Assembly: GCA_041742695.1 (NCBI GenBank)
Contig: JBGTOF010000299.1
Span: forward strand, 4,228-68,227
Reading direction: 5' to 3'
Length of the DNA stretch: 64,000 nucleotides
Source of the DNA: Kaiparowitsia sp041742695
GTDB lineage: Bacteria > Cyanobacteriota > Cyanobacteriia > Elainellales > Elainellaceae
Part shown: positions 48,820 to 57,542 of the stretch, one piece after another
How positions within the stretch are numbered: position 1 is the stretch's first letter
How the letters are laid out: every line of letters starts with the position of its first letter
Translations under genes and position numbers: made by a program
Notes under the pieces: generated by a model
Seen by the model: only the letters and a program-made list of their open reading frames with translations
What the model was told of the DNA's origin: nothing
Databases searched by the model: none

Positions 48820-49062
48820 TTAAAAAGGCACTATTACTTGCTCATCCGTAGCGTTAGCGCTGTGTATCAGCTCAATAGCCACATTTAGAGGGATTATGCT
48901 GTGGTTACTACAGCGATGTCCTAAGCTAAGGGCATTCAAGGAATGCCTGTGTAGAGCAGAGTGCAGACGCTGAGTTGAAGGGGGCGCTCTAAGCCCGGGC
49001 CATTGAACCGATGCAACATATCTGTGCAGGACAGAGCGTTCTACAAGTTTTGGGATGGACAT
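48820..49062 (-). CDS. Doubtful 80-aa ORF
   Basis: It begins MSIPKLVERSVLHRYVASVQ and is rich in His, Ser and Leu, with no domain, signal or ribosome-binding site. The only support is the terminator-like hairpin right after its stop and the lack of any competing gene in this 1.3-kb gap. It may equally be random. Confidence 0.2.
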   Translation of the reverse strand: MSIPKLVERSVLHRYVASVQWPGLRAPPSTQRLHSALHRHSLNALSLGHRCSNHSIIPLNVAIELIHSANATDEQVIVPF

Positions 49063-49377
49063 TGGGGCGATCGCCCTAGTCCACTTCTACCCTGACCCAA
49101 ACAACAACCAAAATTCTTACTTTAAGACTGCTATCTACAGCGGGTTTGAACAGCGCAACCCCGGGTTAGCTTTCTCAGAATCGCCATAAGAAACTCGCTA
49201 GAAAATAATGTACCTGCTGATTGAATTCCGACTTCGCTTAACCCTCGACAATCTTTGGGTACATTATTAATCCGTAGATTCCCAACCTTGCACCTACATG
49301 CTTCATCCAGTGCATTTTAAGAGTCTAGTGATGCACGTTAGTTTAGCCAAAGCATGTACTTTTAGATTCCATATCCG
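49063..49377. other. Intergenic upstream of the GAF-EAL gene
   Basis: No ORF or strong palindrome. The expected promoter of the phosphodiesterase gene lies here; no clear element was identified. Confidence 0.35.
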
Positions 49378-50631
49378 ATGGACATTCCCATAATACCTGC
49401 CGTCCTTCTATTAGATAGTGACGCACTTAACAGGGGCATAGGTCACGACTCCTACAGCTTCTCTATCGAAACAATCCTGCCGGATATTCTACGGGCGGTG
49501 CGGTTGCATCTTGGGATGGACGTTGCATTTGTATCGGAATTTACGCAGGAGCAACGCATCTTTCGATACGTTGATTGCGCCTCAGATGCGCCGCTGATTC
49601 AAGCCGGAGACTGTGGGTTATTAAAAGATAGCTATTGTCAGCGGGTGGTCGATGGGCGGTTGCCCGAGCTGATTCAGGATGCATCCCTAATTCCGGCTGC
49701 CCTTGAACTTCCGGTCACCCTTGCTATACCCGTTGGTGCTCACATTAGCGTTCCCATCCGGCTCACTGACGGACGTCTCTATGGAACCTTTTGCTGTTTT
49801 AGCACACAGCCTGATCCCAGTTTGGCAGAGCGCGAGCTTGCCATCATGCGCGTGTTTGCCGAGTTTGCAGGGAAGCAAATTGAACGGCAGATTGACTCCA
49901 CCGATCTCTACAACACAGTGAAAACTCGAGTTGAGCGGGTGCTTGCTTCAGAGAATTTTACAATTGTTTATCAGCCCATTTATCACATTGATCGAGAGCG
50001 AATTGTTGGGTTTGAGGCCCTCACCCGATTTGCAGACCTGCCCGTTCGGTCTCCAGATGTTTGGTTTAGTGAAGCGGCTCAGGTTGGGCTTAGCGAACAA
50101 CTCGAAATGGCTGCCATTCAAAAAGCGCTCAAGAGCCTAGATGTGCTCCCCGATGATGTTTACCTATCGCTCAATGTAGCGCCAGCAAATATTCTCAATG
50201 GGGCGATCGCCCGCACTTTAGAAGGCATACCACTCGAAAGAATTGTTATTGAAGTCACAGAGCATGTGTTCATCAAAGACTATTCCCAATTTGGTGCCGC
50301 GCTCGATCCTCTGCGGCAACGAGGACTGCGAATTGCTATCGACGATGCCGGAGCAGGCTATGCCAGCTTCCGCCACATTCTCAAGTTAAATCCAGATTTA
50401 ATTAAACTCGACATGAGCCTGACGCGCGATGTTGACAGCGATCGCTCACGTCGCGCTCTGGCTGCTGCTCTGATTCGCTTTGCCGAAGAAACGGACTGCA
50501 GCATTATTGCAGAAGGCGTAGAAACTGACCTCGAACTGCAAACTCTACGCCAACTGAAGGTCAATAAAGCTCAGGGGTTTTTAATTGGTCGCCCGTTACC
50601 GCTCACGGCTTCCGTGGCTCTGTTTCAGTAG
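49378..50631 (+). CDS. GAF-EAL cyclic di-GMP phosphodiesterase
   Basis: 417 residues, soluble. A GAF domain at ~25-170 (ILRAVRLHLGMDVAFVSEFT, SVPIRLTDGRLYGTFCC) precedes an EAL domain (~185-417). The catalytic set looks complete: E213 in FEALTRF, LSLNVAP, EVTEH, DDAGAGY (D322/D323), K343 in LIKLDMS, E379/E382 in AEGVETD and QGFLIGRP. It should hydrolyse c-di-GMP to pGpG. GAF lacks an obvious bilin-binding Cys in a canonical position (the Cys residues at 77, 87, 139 and 140 are not in such a motif). It is monocistronic; a family B repeat begins 6 nt after the stop, then a terminator. Confidence 0.92.
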   Translation: MDIPIIPAVLLLDSDALNRGIGHDSYSFSIETILPDILRAVRLHLGMDVAFVSEFTQEQRIFRYVDCASDAPLIQAGDCGLLKDSYCQRVVDGRLPELIQDASLIPAALELPVTLAIPVGAHISVPIRLTDGRLYGTFCCFSTQPDPSLAERELAIMRVFAEFAGKQIERQIDSTDLYNTVKTRVERVLASENFTIVYQPIYHIDRERIVGFEALTRFADLPVRSPDVWFSEAAQVGLSEQLEMAAIQKALKSLDVLPDDVYLSLNVAPANILNGAIARTLEGIPLERIVIEVTEHVFIKDYSQFGAALDPLRQRGLRIAIDDAGAGYASFRHILKLNPDLIKLDMSLTRDVDSDRSRRALAAALIRFAEETDCSIIAEGVETDLELQTLRQLKVNKAQGFLIGRPLPLTASVALFQ

Positions 50632-50636
50632 CGCTT

Positions 50637-50735
50637 GTGCGGCAAATTCCTAAAACCGTACTGCTGCAGGGTAGTACAGTTTTGCGTTGTTTCAGCCTCG
50701 CAGCGCTGGACTAATACAACGCTATCGAACTCACG
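50637..50735 (+). repeat. Dispersed hairpin repeat family B, copy 5
   Basis: Starts 6 nt after the EAL stop. Hairpin 1 is AAAACCGTACTGC/GTAGTACAGTTTT, and the second block GCGTTGTTTCAGCCTCGCAG with ACAACGCTATCGAACTCAC is weaker than in other copies. Confidence 0.75.
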
Positions 50736-50782
50736 GTCACCCGATCAGGCGAAGCTCGGCCTGTGCATCGCGTAAGGATATA

Positions 50783-50825
50783 AAACACATAGAGCACCGC
50801 GCGCCGCGCGATGCTCTATGTGTTT
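50783..50825. terminator. Bidirectional terminator between EAL and pstB genes
   Basis: Perfect 14-bp stem AAACACATAGAGCA/TGCTCTATGTGTTT with a GC-rich CCGCGCG...CGCGCG loop that can extend the stem. It serves the convergent EAL and pst transcripts. Confidence 0.75.
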
Positions 50826-50908
50826 GTTGAACCAGCCGATGGCTTCAAACTAACAAACCTACCCAAATCCAGTTGGTTTTTCGCGAAACTAGGCCAAAGA
50901 CACGTCGC

Positions 50909-51712
50909 TCAACCAAACCGACCGCTGACGTAATCCTGGGTTGATTGCTCTTTAGGATTTTCGAACAACTCTTTCGTTGGCAAGTATTCAACCAAAAAGC
51001 CCACTTTGCCACCTTTGGATTCTTCAGCATTGTAAAAGGCGGTGTAGTCAGCCACGCGAGTCGCCTGATGCATGTTGTGGGTCACGATGATGATCGTGTA
51101 CTGCTGCTTTAGGTCGTTCATCAGCTCCTCAATTTTGAGGGTCGAGATGGGGTCGAGCGCAGAGCAGGGTTCGTCCATGAGAACCACTTCAGGCTCTACG
51201 GCGATCGCCCGAGCAATGCACAACCGCTGCTGCTGCCCCCCCGACAACGACAGACCGCTGGCCTGCAGCTTGTCCTTCACGTCATCCCACAGAGTCGCGC
51301 GTCGGAGCGATCGCTCCACCAGCTCATCCATATTGCCCGGGTAGCGATTAATCCGCGCGCCATAGGCAATGTTTTCATAGATCGACTTGGGAAATGGGTT
51401 GGGCTTTTGGAACACCATGCCAATCCGCCGCCGCACCTGCACCGGATCGATTTCCTTTGAGTAGAGATTCTCACCATGAAAGGTGACGCGCCCTTCGACC
51501 CGGCATCCAGGAATGAGGTCATTGGTGCGGTTAAAGCATCGTAGCATCGTGCTTTTGCCACAGCCTGACGGCCCGATAAAGGCCGTCACCTTATTGCGAT
51601 AGATGTCTAGGTTTACCCCCCTTACAGCTTTGAAACTGCCGTAATAAATCGAGGTATTCTCCGTTTTAATAATTGTGTCAGTTTCCACTGCTGTTGCGCT
51701 GTCATAGACCAT
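50909..51712 (-). CDS. pstB: Phosphate ABC transporter ATP-binding protein
   Basis: ATPase subunit of the high-affinity phosphate importer PstSCAB. 267 residues from ATG 51712 (MVYDSATAVETD). Walker A GPSGCGKSTMLRCFNRTNDL, Q-loop in VFQKPNPFP, ABC signature LSGGQQQRLCIARAI, Walker B VVLMDEPCSALDP, H-loop VTHNMHQA, all intact. The CRVEGRV and GKVGFLVEYLPTKELF region is PstB-typical. It is the last gene of the pst cluster, which reads pstS-pstC-pstA-pstB on the minus strand. Confidence 0.96.
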   Translation of the reverse strand: MVYDSATAVETDTIIKTENTSIYYGSFKAVRGVNLDIYRNKVTAFIGPSGCGKSTMLRCFNRTNDLIPGCRVEGRVTFHGENLYSKEIDPVQVRRRIGMVFQKPNPFPKSIYENIAYGARINRYPGNMDELVERSLRRATLWDDVKDKLQASGLSLSGGQQQRLCIARAIAVEPEVVLMDEPCSALDPISTLKIEELMNDLKQQYTIIIVTHNMHQATRVADYTAFYNAEESKGGKVGFLVEYLPTKELFENPKEQSTQDYVSGRFG

Positions 51713-51824
51713 ATCTAGCAAAGTCCATCATATACAGGAGAAGTTTAAGCTGTTTATCGCCTAAGCCTTGGCTCAACAGTCAAGCACCGTTGCAACCTAA
51801 CTAACGCTTAAAGAAGCTAAATCC

Positions 51825-52718
51825 TTAAAACTGCTTCTGTCGGGTAAGAAACCGCGACGTCACACTCACTATCAGAATAATGCCCAGCAGCACCAAGGCT
51901 GCCGTCCAAGCTAACTGCTGCTGTGGTCGATAGGGAATAATCGAGAAGAAGTAAATTAGCACAGGCAGTGTCGCAATTGGCCTACTTGGGTCAAACGACC
52001 AAAAGTTATTGTTAAGTGCTGTAAACAACAGCGGTGCGGCCTCGCCGCCTGCGCGAGCTACCGCCAGCGTTACGGCAGTCGCAATAGTGGGCAGTGCAGC
52101 AGGCACTACCACCTTGGCAATGGTTTGAAACTGCGTAGCACCTACGGCCAGAGATGCATCACGCATCCCTCGGGGCACCAGCTTCAGGCCTTCTTCTGTC
52201 GTCCGCATCACGATGGGAATCATCAAAACCGATAGCGCCACACCGCCTGCAAAGGCCGAGAACCCGCCAAAGTTGAGCACCACGATGCTGTAGGAAAACA
52301 AACCTGCCAAAATCGCCGGAACTCCAGTCAGCACGTTTGCGGCAAAGCGAATGCCATAGGCAACCTTTGTACCTCGCCCAAACTCAGCAAGATAGATAGC
52401 AGACAGCACACCGATGGGAATCGCGATCAGCGAAGCAATTCCTAATGTAATTAGCGTACCAATGATGGCGTTTCCGAATCCTCCTTCGGTCAGACCAGGC
52501 GCTGGAGGACGTTCAGTGAACACATTCAACCCAAGCTGGCCTACTCCTTCACGTGCCACATCGAATACCACAGCCACCAAGGGAACCAAGATGGCAACCG
52601 TGAAAAAGGCAGTGAGCCCCGTCATAAACTTATTGAACAGCTCTTTGGTAGAGCCAGGCTTGGACTTTAGGTTCTCTAGCGTTGCCTCGTTAGACGAGTT
52701 TGGGCTTGCCTGAGTCAT
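51825..52718 (-). CDS. pstA: Phosphate ABC transporter permease PstA
   Basis: Inner-membrane permease, 297 residues from ATG 52718 (MTQASPNSSNEATLE), with GGAGAG upstream; a GTG start at 52730 is possible. Six helices, including AILVPLVAVVFDVAREGVGQ. The EAA-like loop motif RDASLAVGATQFQTIAKVVVPAALPTI (split) and GEAAPLLFTAL, with end SIIPYRPQQQ, fit the family. The N-terminal ~30 residues are an extra polar segment. It pairs with PstC; 110 bp separate it from pstB. Confidence 0.95.
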   Translation of the reverse strand: MTQASPNSSNEATLENLKSKPGSTKELFNKFMTGLTAFFTVAILVPLVAVVFDVAREGVGQLGLNVFTERPPAPGLTEGGFGNAIIGTLITLGIASLIAIPIGVLSAIYLAEFGRGTKVAYGIRFAANVLTGVPAILAGLFSYSIVVLNFGGFSAFAGGVALSVLMIPIVMRTTEEGLKLVPRGMRDASLAVGATQFQTIAKVVVPAALPTIATAVTLAVARAGGEAAPLLFTALNNNFWSFDPSRPIATLPVLIYFFSIIPYRPQQQLAWTAALVLLGIILIVSVTSRFLTRQKQF

Positions 52719-52885
52719 GGCTTTAAACACTCTCCTGGAAACACAGTAGCTTCTTTAAGCAGACCATCTGCTAGTGGGTGAATAGTTATAGGCGCAGCAG
52801 CAATGCCTCTCAGATTAAGCAACCCTTCACACCAGTGCTATGGGTACATAAAATGCGATCGCCCTTTCCTAACCCCATCCTCACC

Positions 52886-53851
52886 TTATTCAATATTCTG
52901 GAATTTCTGGATGATCATCTCCGCAACAACATTGATCACCAGTGTCATAAACATGAGCACTAGCCCTGCATACATCAGCACCTCCACCTGCACTCGCCCC
53001 GCTTCGGCAAACTGAGATGCAATGAGTGAGGCAATGGTAGAACCTGGGTCAAGCAAAGACGCACTCAAGCGGTTCGCATTACCCACAAGCATCGCTGCTA
53101 CCATCGTTTCACCCATGGCTCGTCCTAGTGCTAGCATCACTGAGCCGATAATGCCCGACAGCCCAGCCGGAATCAGCACCCGCAGAATCGTTTCCCAACG
53201 AGTGGCACCCAATGCCATTGCACCAAGGCGAAGCTCTGGGGGAAGCTGGTTTAGCGTGCCGCGAGAAATAGAGATAATGATCGGCATGATCATCACGGAC
53301 AGCACAAGGCTCAACGTCAGCAAGCTAAAGCCTCGTGGCGCACCAGAAAAAAGCGGGATCCAGCCCAATGTGCTGTTTAGAAAGGTGTAGAAGGGGCGCA
53401 TAAACGGCACAAACACAAAAATGCCCCACAGCCCCAGCACTACGCTGGGAATCGCCGCAATTAGCTCAATGCCCATGGAAATAGCATCGCGCAGTGTATA
53501 CGGGATAAAGTCTTCGCTGAGGAACACCGCCACACCCACGCCCAAAGGCACTGCAATCAGCAGAGCTACCAAAGCGGATACTAAGGTGCCATAAATTTGT
53601 GGCAATAATCCATAAACATTGGAGACTGGATTCCAAGTGGTGGAAGTTAAGAAGCCCAACCCGTAGGTGATAATTGCAGGAAATGCTGCGATGAGAATCT
53701 GCAACCCGATCCAGATCAGAAGCAGCGCCACCGATGCTGCCATGACCAACGTAAGCCAAAAGAACCCCTGATCTGCAATGCGCTCTGGGCTATTGCGCTT
53801 GCTGATCATTTGCTTGGTGAATCCTTGCGATTCGCCAGCGAATGAACTCAT
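52886..53851 (-). CDS. pstC: Phosphate ABC transporter permease PstC
   Basis: 321 residues, six predicted helices. Family motifs: IADQGFFWLTLVMAASVALL, LVSALVALLIAVPLGVGVAV, the EAA loop LRLGAMALGATRWETILRVL and IGSVMLALGRAMGETMVAAM. Start ATG 53851. It lies between pstS (97 bp away, with a strong hairpin in the gap) and pstA. Confidence 0.95.
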   Translation of the reverse strand: MSSFAGESQGFTKQMISKRNSPERIADQGFFWLTLVMAASVALLLIWIGLQILIAAFPAIITYGLGFLTSTTWNPVSNVYGLLPQIYGTLVSALVALLIAVPLGVGVAVFLSEDFIPYTLRDAISMGIELIAAIPSVVLGLWGIFVFVPFMRPFYTFLNSTLGWIPLFSGAPRGFSLLTLSLVLSVMIMPIIISISRGTLNQLPPELRLGAMALGATRWETILRVLIPAGLSGIIGSVMLALGRAMGETMVAAMLVGNANRLSASLLDPGSTIASLIASQFAEAGRVQVEVLMYAGLVLMFMTLVINVVAEMIIQKFQNIE

Positions 53852-53892
53852 TCCCTTATCCTCCAGACTACAGTTGGAACTACACTCATACC

Positions 53893-53939
53893 TGCCAATA
53901 CAGGGCGGTTATCTCAGGAATAACCACCCCGTATTGGCA
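53893..53939 (-). terminator. Hairpin between pstS and pstC
   Basis: TGCCAATACAGGG-GGTTAT / ATAACC-CCCGTATTGGCA, a nearly perfect 19-bp stem 9 nt after the pstS stop, without a T tract. In transporter operons such structures usually allow more binding protein than permease; that role is inferred. Confidence 0.7.
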
Positions 53940-53947
53940 TCAATCGC

Positions 53948-55072
53948 TTAGTTTACTTGAACATCATCAAGCACTTCGCGCACACGCTCAACAATGGAGT
54001 CGGGCATGGGCACGTAGTCTAGTTCGGTAGTGATGTCTTGTCCGTCGGTCAAGCCCCACAGCATGATGGACTTGAGGGTTTCCCAAGTGGCAGCATCTTC
54101 ATACTCAGGATAGACCAGAATCCAGGTCAGGCCAGCGATGGGATAAGCGTCGGCATTGGAGGGGTCAGGCACAAGCAGGCCGAAGTCTTCGGGGACTTCC
54201 ACACCTTCAAATGCAAGAGAGGCAGCTTCCGCATCGGGATAAACAAAGTTGCCAGAAGAGTTCTCTAGCGAGGCGCGGGGAATCTCATTCAGCTTAGCGT
54301 AGGCATATTCCACATAACCGATAGTGCCTTCGTTTTGTTGAATCTGCGCGGCTACACCTTCGTTTCCTTGACCGCCTACACCTACGGGCCAATCTACCGA
54401 GGTGCCAACGCCGCCTTCCCAACCGTCACACACTTCGTTCACATGGTTCACGAAGATGAAGGTGGTACCGCTACCGTCTGAACGGTGCGCCCAGGTAATG
54501 GGCAGGTCGGGAAAGTCGACGCCTTCGTTGTCAGCAGCGATCGCCGGATCGCTCCAATTGGTGATATCACCCAAGATGATGCCACAGTAGGTTTCGCGGG
54601 CAAGGCTGATTTCTTCCTCAACGGTGAAGTCTGGCAGGTTATAAGCCAGCACCACCGCACCCCCAGCCATGGGCACCTGAATGGGGTCTGCATCATCGTA
54701 AGCAGCCTTGAAGGACGCTAGGCGATCGCCCTGGATAGGCGCATCGCTTGCACCAAAGTCCACCGTGCCAGCGATGTACTGCTCTAGACCTGCACCACTT
54801 CCGACCGACTGATAACTGACCTGAGCGTTGGAATCAACTTCGCGGTTGTAGGAGTCGAACCAGCGCTGATAAAGCGGTGCGGGGAAGCTAGCTCCAGCAC
54901 CTGTCAGAGCAACGGCCTCACCACTGCCACCGCCTGCAGCAGGCTCAGTTGTACTGGGCACTTCACCGTCAGTGGTGCCGCTACCGCCGCCGCATGCTGC
55001 GATCGTTACCGCAGTCGCCAGCGAGATAGAAATCAAAGACGCTCGACGAGAAACCAATTTAGAGAACAACAT
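53948..55072 (-). CDS. pstS: Phosphate-binding lipoprotein PstS
   Basis: Periplasmic binding component, 374 residues. Lipobox in VTIAACGGGS (Cys ~27), a Gly/Thr-rich linker, then the phosphate-binding fold. Ligand loops: LTGAGASFPAPLYQRWFDSY (TGAGASFP), SYQSVGSGAGLEQYIAGTVD, and WAHRSDGSGTTFIFVNHV, plus VDFGASDAPI. All are typical. It is the first gene of the pst cluster. No clear cyanobacterial Pho box (tandem CTTAACCT-like 11-bp repeats) was seen in the 700 bp upstream, though one-sided searching by eye is weak. Confidence 0.95.
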   Translation of the reverse strand: MLFSKLVSRRASLISISLATAVTIAACGGGSGTTDGEVPSTTEPAAGGGSGEAVALTGAGASFPAPLYQRWFDSYNREVDSNAQVSYQSVGSGAGLEQYIAGTVDFGASDAPIQGDRLASFKAAYDDADPIQVPMAGGAVVLAYNLPDFTVEEEISLARETYCGIILGDITNWSDPAIAADNEGVDFPDLPITWAHRSDGSGTTFIFVNHVNEVCDGWEGGVGTSVDWPVGVGGQGNEGVAAQIQQNEGTIGYVEYAYAKLNEIPRASLENSSGNFVYPDAEAASLAFEGVEVPEDFGLLVPDPSNADAYPIAGLTWILVYPEYEDAATWETLKSIMLWGLTDGQDITTELDYVPMPDSIVERVREVLDDVQVN

Positions 55073-55771
55073 AGTACCTCACGAAAAATTAACGAGTTGT
55101 CACCGCCTGCCCAAGCCCAGGCGCTGACCCATTGCAAACCTTGCAACCAGCCTTCGCCAAACCCAGCACAGAACCTTCCCAATTACTCACGCAGCGACCC
55201 TAGCCATAGCCCGCTCAGCCGTCGCAATCTGAATCCCCAGAGTCAGTGAGAGAGAAGCATCTGACTCCATTGCGTTGCTGATGGCTACAGCGCTAGAGCA
55301 CGCCAGGACATCGGCTGGATGCTCAAAAAGCTGCATAAAGCTACTCACAAGCATCCGAGAGTAGAATCGCAGACAAATATGACATAAAAAGGACAAAACC
55401 CTCACCCAGCCAAACGGCACCGCCCCAGGATGGCGACTCGTTTCAGAAGAAGCGTGCTGCTGAAGCGGGTTGCAGCGATCGCCATTCCCTAAATTACTGA
55501 GCTAGTATTGCCTGAAAAGATATTCAAGGATTGGGTAAGCGTGGGTCGGGGTAGTTCAGACCATGACCGTTCGATGGTTGGCAGCTAGAGCCCGTGAACC
55601 GATGCCCGATGGAACTGTGACAGACAATAAGGGACTTGCCGAGAGTTTCGACTTCTCTCAACCCTTGGAAGTTCCGGGTGCATCATTACCTTGCAGATCC
55701 TCAACTCTGACAAGCTGTAACTCTCAAGCTGTAACTCTAATTAGTAGAGATAGTAGAAACAAGAAACAGGG
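55073..55771. other. Intergenic upstream of pstS, no gene seen
   Basis: 700 bp with only weak frames: a 77-codon minus-strand GTG frame at 55187-55420 and a 70-codon plus frame at 55563-55775. No Pho box or terminator for the neighbouring kinase was recognised. It contains the pstS promoter by position. Confidence 0.4.
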
Positions 55772-56758
55772 TTAACCTGAGGCCAAGCCTTCATCGGGGC
55801 TAGGTGAGGCCGATGGCAACGGGTGCAGCGGCAGTTGCAGGGTGAAGATTGTGCCCTCTTCGAGGGTGCTATCGGCGGTGAGAGTGCCCTGGTGGGCGAG
55901 GATGATGCGCTGGGCGATCGCCAACCCTAGCCCCGTCCCTGCCGTGCGCGGAGCCTCCGCCTCGTCGCCTCGGTGAAAGCGATCAAAGATGTGGGGCAGC
56001 GCCTCTGGCGAAATACCTGAACCACTATCGCGAATCTGCACCGCAACATTCTGTATTGTAAGTAACACATCAAACTGAATGCGCCCGCCCGCGGGAGTAT
56101 AGCGGCAGGCGTTGTCCATAATATTGCTCACTACCTGACGCAGCAGCACCGCATTGGCCTGCACCCAAATCTGCTGGGGCGGTAGATCCCACTCGAAGGT
56201 GATGCCAGCCCGGTAGCAGCGCGGTTCATACGCTTCGGCAATATCTGCCAACACCACGCCCAAATCAAGCAGCGCAGAATCGTCTAGCGGTTCACCCGCG
56301 TCATGACGCGCTAACCACAGCAAACAATCCAGCAGGCGGCTCATCTGCTGTGCCGTATCGCGGATGGTGTGCAGGCGGCGACGCTCGGGAACTGCTGCAT
56401 CGGGAGCGCCCTCTGCTTCGAGCAGCGCTACCTGAGCATTGCTGATAATGGAGGCGAGGGGCGATCGCAGCTCATGGGCGACATCCGCCGGGAATGGATC
56501 GGCTGGGGGGACTGGAAGGGTGTGCAGCACGCCGCGCAAGGCTAGCCAGCTCATGCCGAAGCTCAGCAATCCTGCGCCCAGCGATAGCACCAGCAAAATA
56601 CCGAGTTCTAAAACGCCTTGCCCCGGCTGTCCCGGTTGCCCAGACTGTTTAAATAGAGCAAACCGGGCGATCGCCAAACACACCCCCCCGACGCCGAAGA
56701 GATGTGCCAGCACTAGCGTGTAAACCGTTTTGCGGGGGATCAAGACCAACACGAACAC
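55772..56758 (-). CDS. Two-component sensor histidine kinase
   Basis: 328 residues with two N-terminal helices (YTLVLAHLFGVGGVCLAIA and VLELGILLVLSLGAGLLSFG) flanking a very short periplasmic loop, so it likely senses within the membrane or via a partner. HisKA: DVAHELRSPLASIISNAQVA. The catalytic domain has VVSNIMDNACRYTPAGG (N box), IRDSGSGISPEAL (G1), FDRFHRGDEAEAPRT, and GTGLGLAIAQRI (G2). GTG start 10 bp after the regulator stop, so it is co-transcribed. It resembles RppB/NrsS-type cyanobacterial kinases rather than SphS, though adjacency to pst invites confusion. Confidence 0.88.
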   Translation of the reverse strand: MFVLVLIPRKTVYTLVLAHLFGVGGVCLAIARFALFKQSGQPGQPGQGVLELGILLVLSLGAGLLSFGMSWLALRGVLHTLPVPPADPFPADVAHELRSPLASIISNAQVALLEAEGAPDAAVPERRRLHTIRDTAQQMSRLLDCLLWLARHDAGEPLDDSALLDLGVVLADIAEAYEPRCYRAGITFEWDLPPQQIWVQANAVLLRQVVSNIMDNACRYTPAGGRIQFDVLLTIQNVAVQIRDSGSGISPEALPHIFDRFHRGDEAEAPRTAGTGLGLAIAQRIILAHQGTLTADSTLEEGTIFTLQLPLHPLPSASPSPDEGLASG

Positions 56759-56768
56759 CCATCACGCC

Positions 56769-57443
56769 CTAGGTGCGCGGAATTAGCCGATACCCCATCC
56801 CATAAATGGTCTCGACCCAATCTGACGCGCCCACATAGTCTAACCGCAGCCGCAGCCGCCGCACCAGCCGCGTGACGGCATTGCTCTCGGGCGTCATTTC
56901 CCATTCCCACAGGGCTTGCTCAATCTGCGCATGGGAGAGCACCTGATTTGGGTGGCGCAAAAAATATTCCAACAGCTGAAACTCGCGCTTGGTCAGCTGT
57001 GTGCCCTCTGCACCGCGCTCAACTCGCAGCTGATTGAGATAAAGCTTGAGATCGGCCACGCTGAGGGTGTCGCCCTGCCATTGGGGCGATCGCCGCGACA
57101 GCGCCCGCACCCGCGCACAAAACTCCACCACATCGGCAGGCTTCGACAAAAAATCATCTGCCCCGGCATCCAACCCGCTCACTTTATCCGCAAGGGAGTC
57201 CCGCGCGGTTAGCATCAGCACCGGAGCCGCACCGCCCACCGCTCGATATTGACGGCAAATCTGCAGCCCGCTCACGCGCGGCAGCATCCAATCTAGCACC
57301 AATAAATCGTAGGACTTCCGCGATAGCAACCACTGGGCCGTCATGCCATCTTGAACGCCATCGACAATGTGCTTTTCATGGGTGAGCGCCGTCTTCAGTG
57401 GTTCAAGCTGAGCAGGGTCATCTTCAACCAACAAAATCCTCAT
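56769..57443 (-). CDS. OmpR/PhoB-family response regulator
   Basis: 224 residues. Receiver domain with the acidic pair VEDD, phosphoacceptor Asp in LLVLDWMLPRVSG (~residue 51), MLTARDS, and Lys in DDFLSKPAD. Winged-helix DNA-binding domain LTKREFQLLEYFLRHPNQVL to VETIYGMGYRLI. RppA/NrsR-like in overall style. The kinase gene follows 10 bp downstream. Upstream, three 11-bp-spaced repeats (57494-57523) look like its own binding site, suggesting autoregulation. Confidence 0.9.
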   Translation of the reverse strand: MRILLVEDDPAQLEPLKTALTHEKHIVDGVQDGMTAQWLLSRKSYDLLVLDWMLPRVSGLQICRQYRAVGGAAPVLMLTARDSLADKVSGLDAGADDFLSKPADVVEFCARVRALSRRSPQWQGDTLSVADLKLYLNQLRVERGAEGTQLTKREFQLLEYFLRHPNQVLSHAQIEQALWEWEMTPESNAVTRLVRRLRLRLDYVGASDWVETIYGMGYRLIPRT

Positions 57444-57493
57444 TATTGTTCTTCTCTCTCAAACACTGGGGATGCCCCCATACTAGGAAGTAG

Positions 57494-57523
57494 GGATAAA
57501 GACGGGGTTAAGACAGGTTTAAG
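57494..57523 (-). promoter_or_regulatory. Triple 11-bp direct repeat upstream of the response regulator
   Basis: The minus strand reads CTTAAACCTGT-CTTAACC-CCGT then CTTTATCC: three CTTAAxCC-like half-sites in phase every 11 bp, 51-80 nt before the regulator ATG. OmpR/PhoB-family regulators bind such head-to-tail repeats. It may be a Pho-type box or this regulator's own operator. Confidence 0.6.
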
Positions 57524-57542
57524 CCGTCCCATTGAATCTCAC

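Noticed and set aside
55187..55420. 77-codon minus-strand ORF upstream of pstS
   Set aside because: GTG start, no ribosome-binding site, no recognisable product; it lies in the pstS promoter region.
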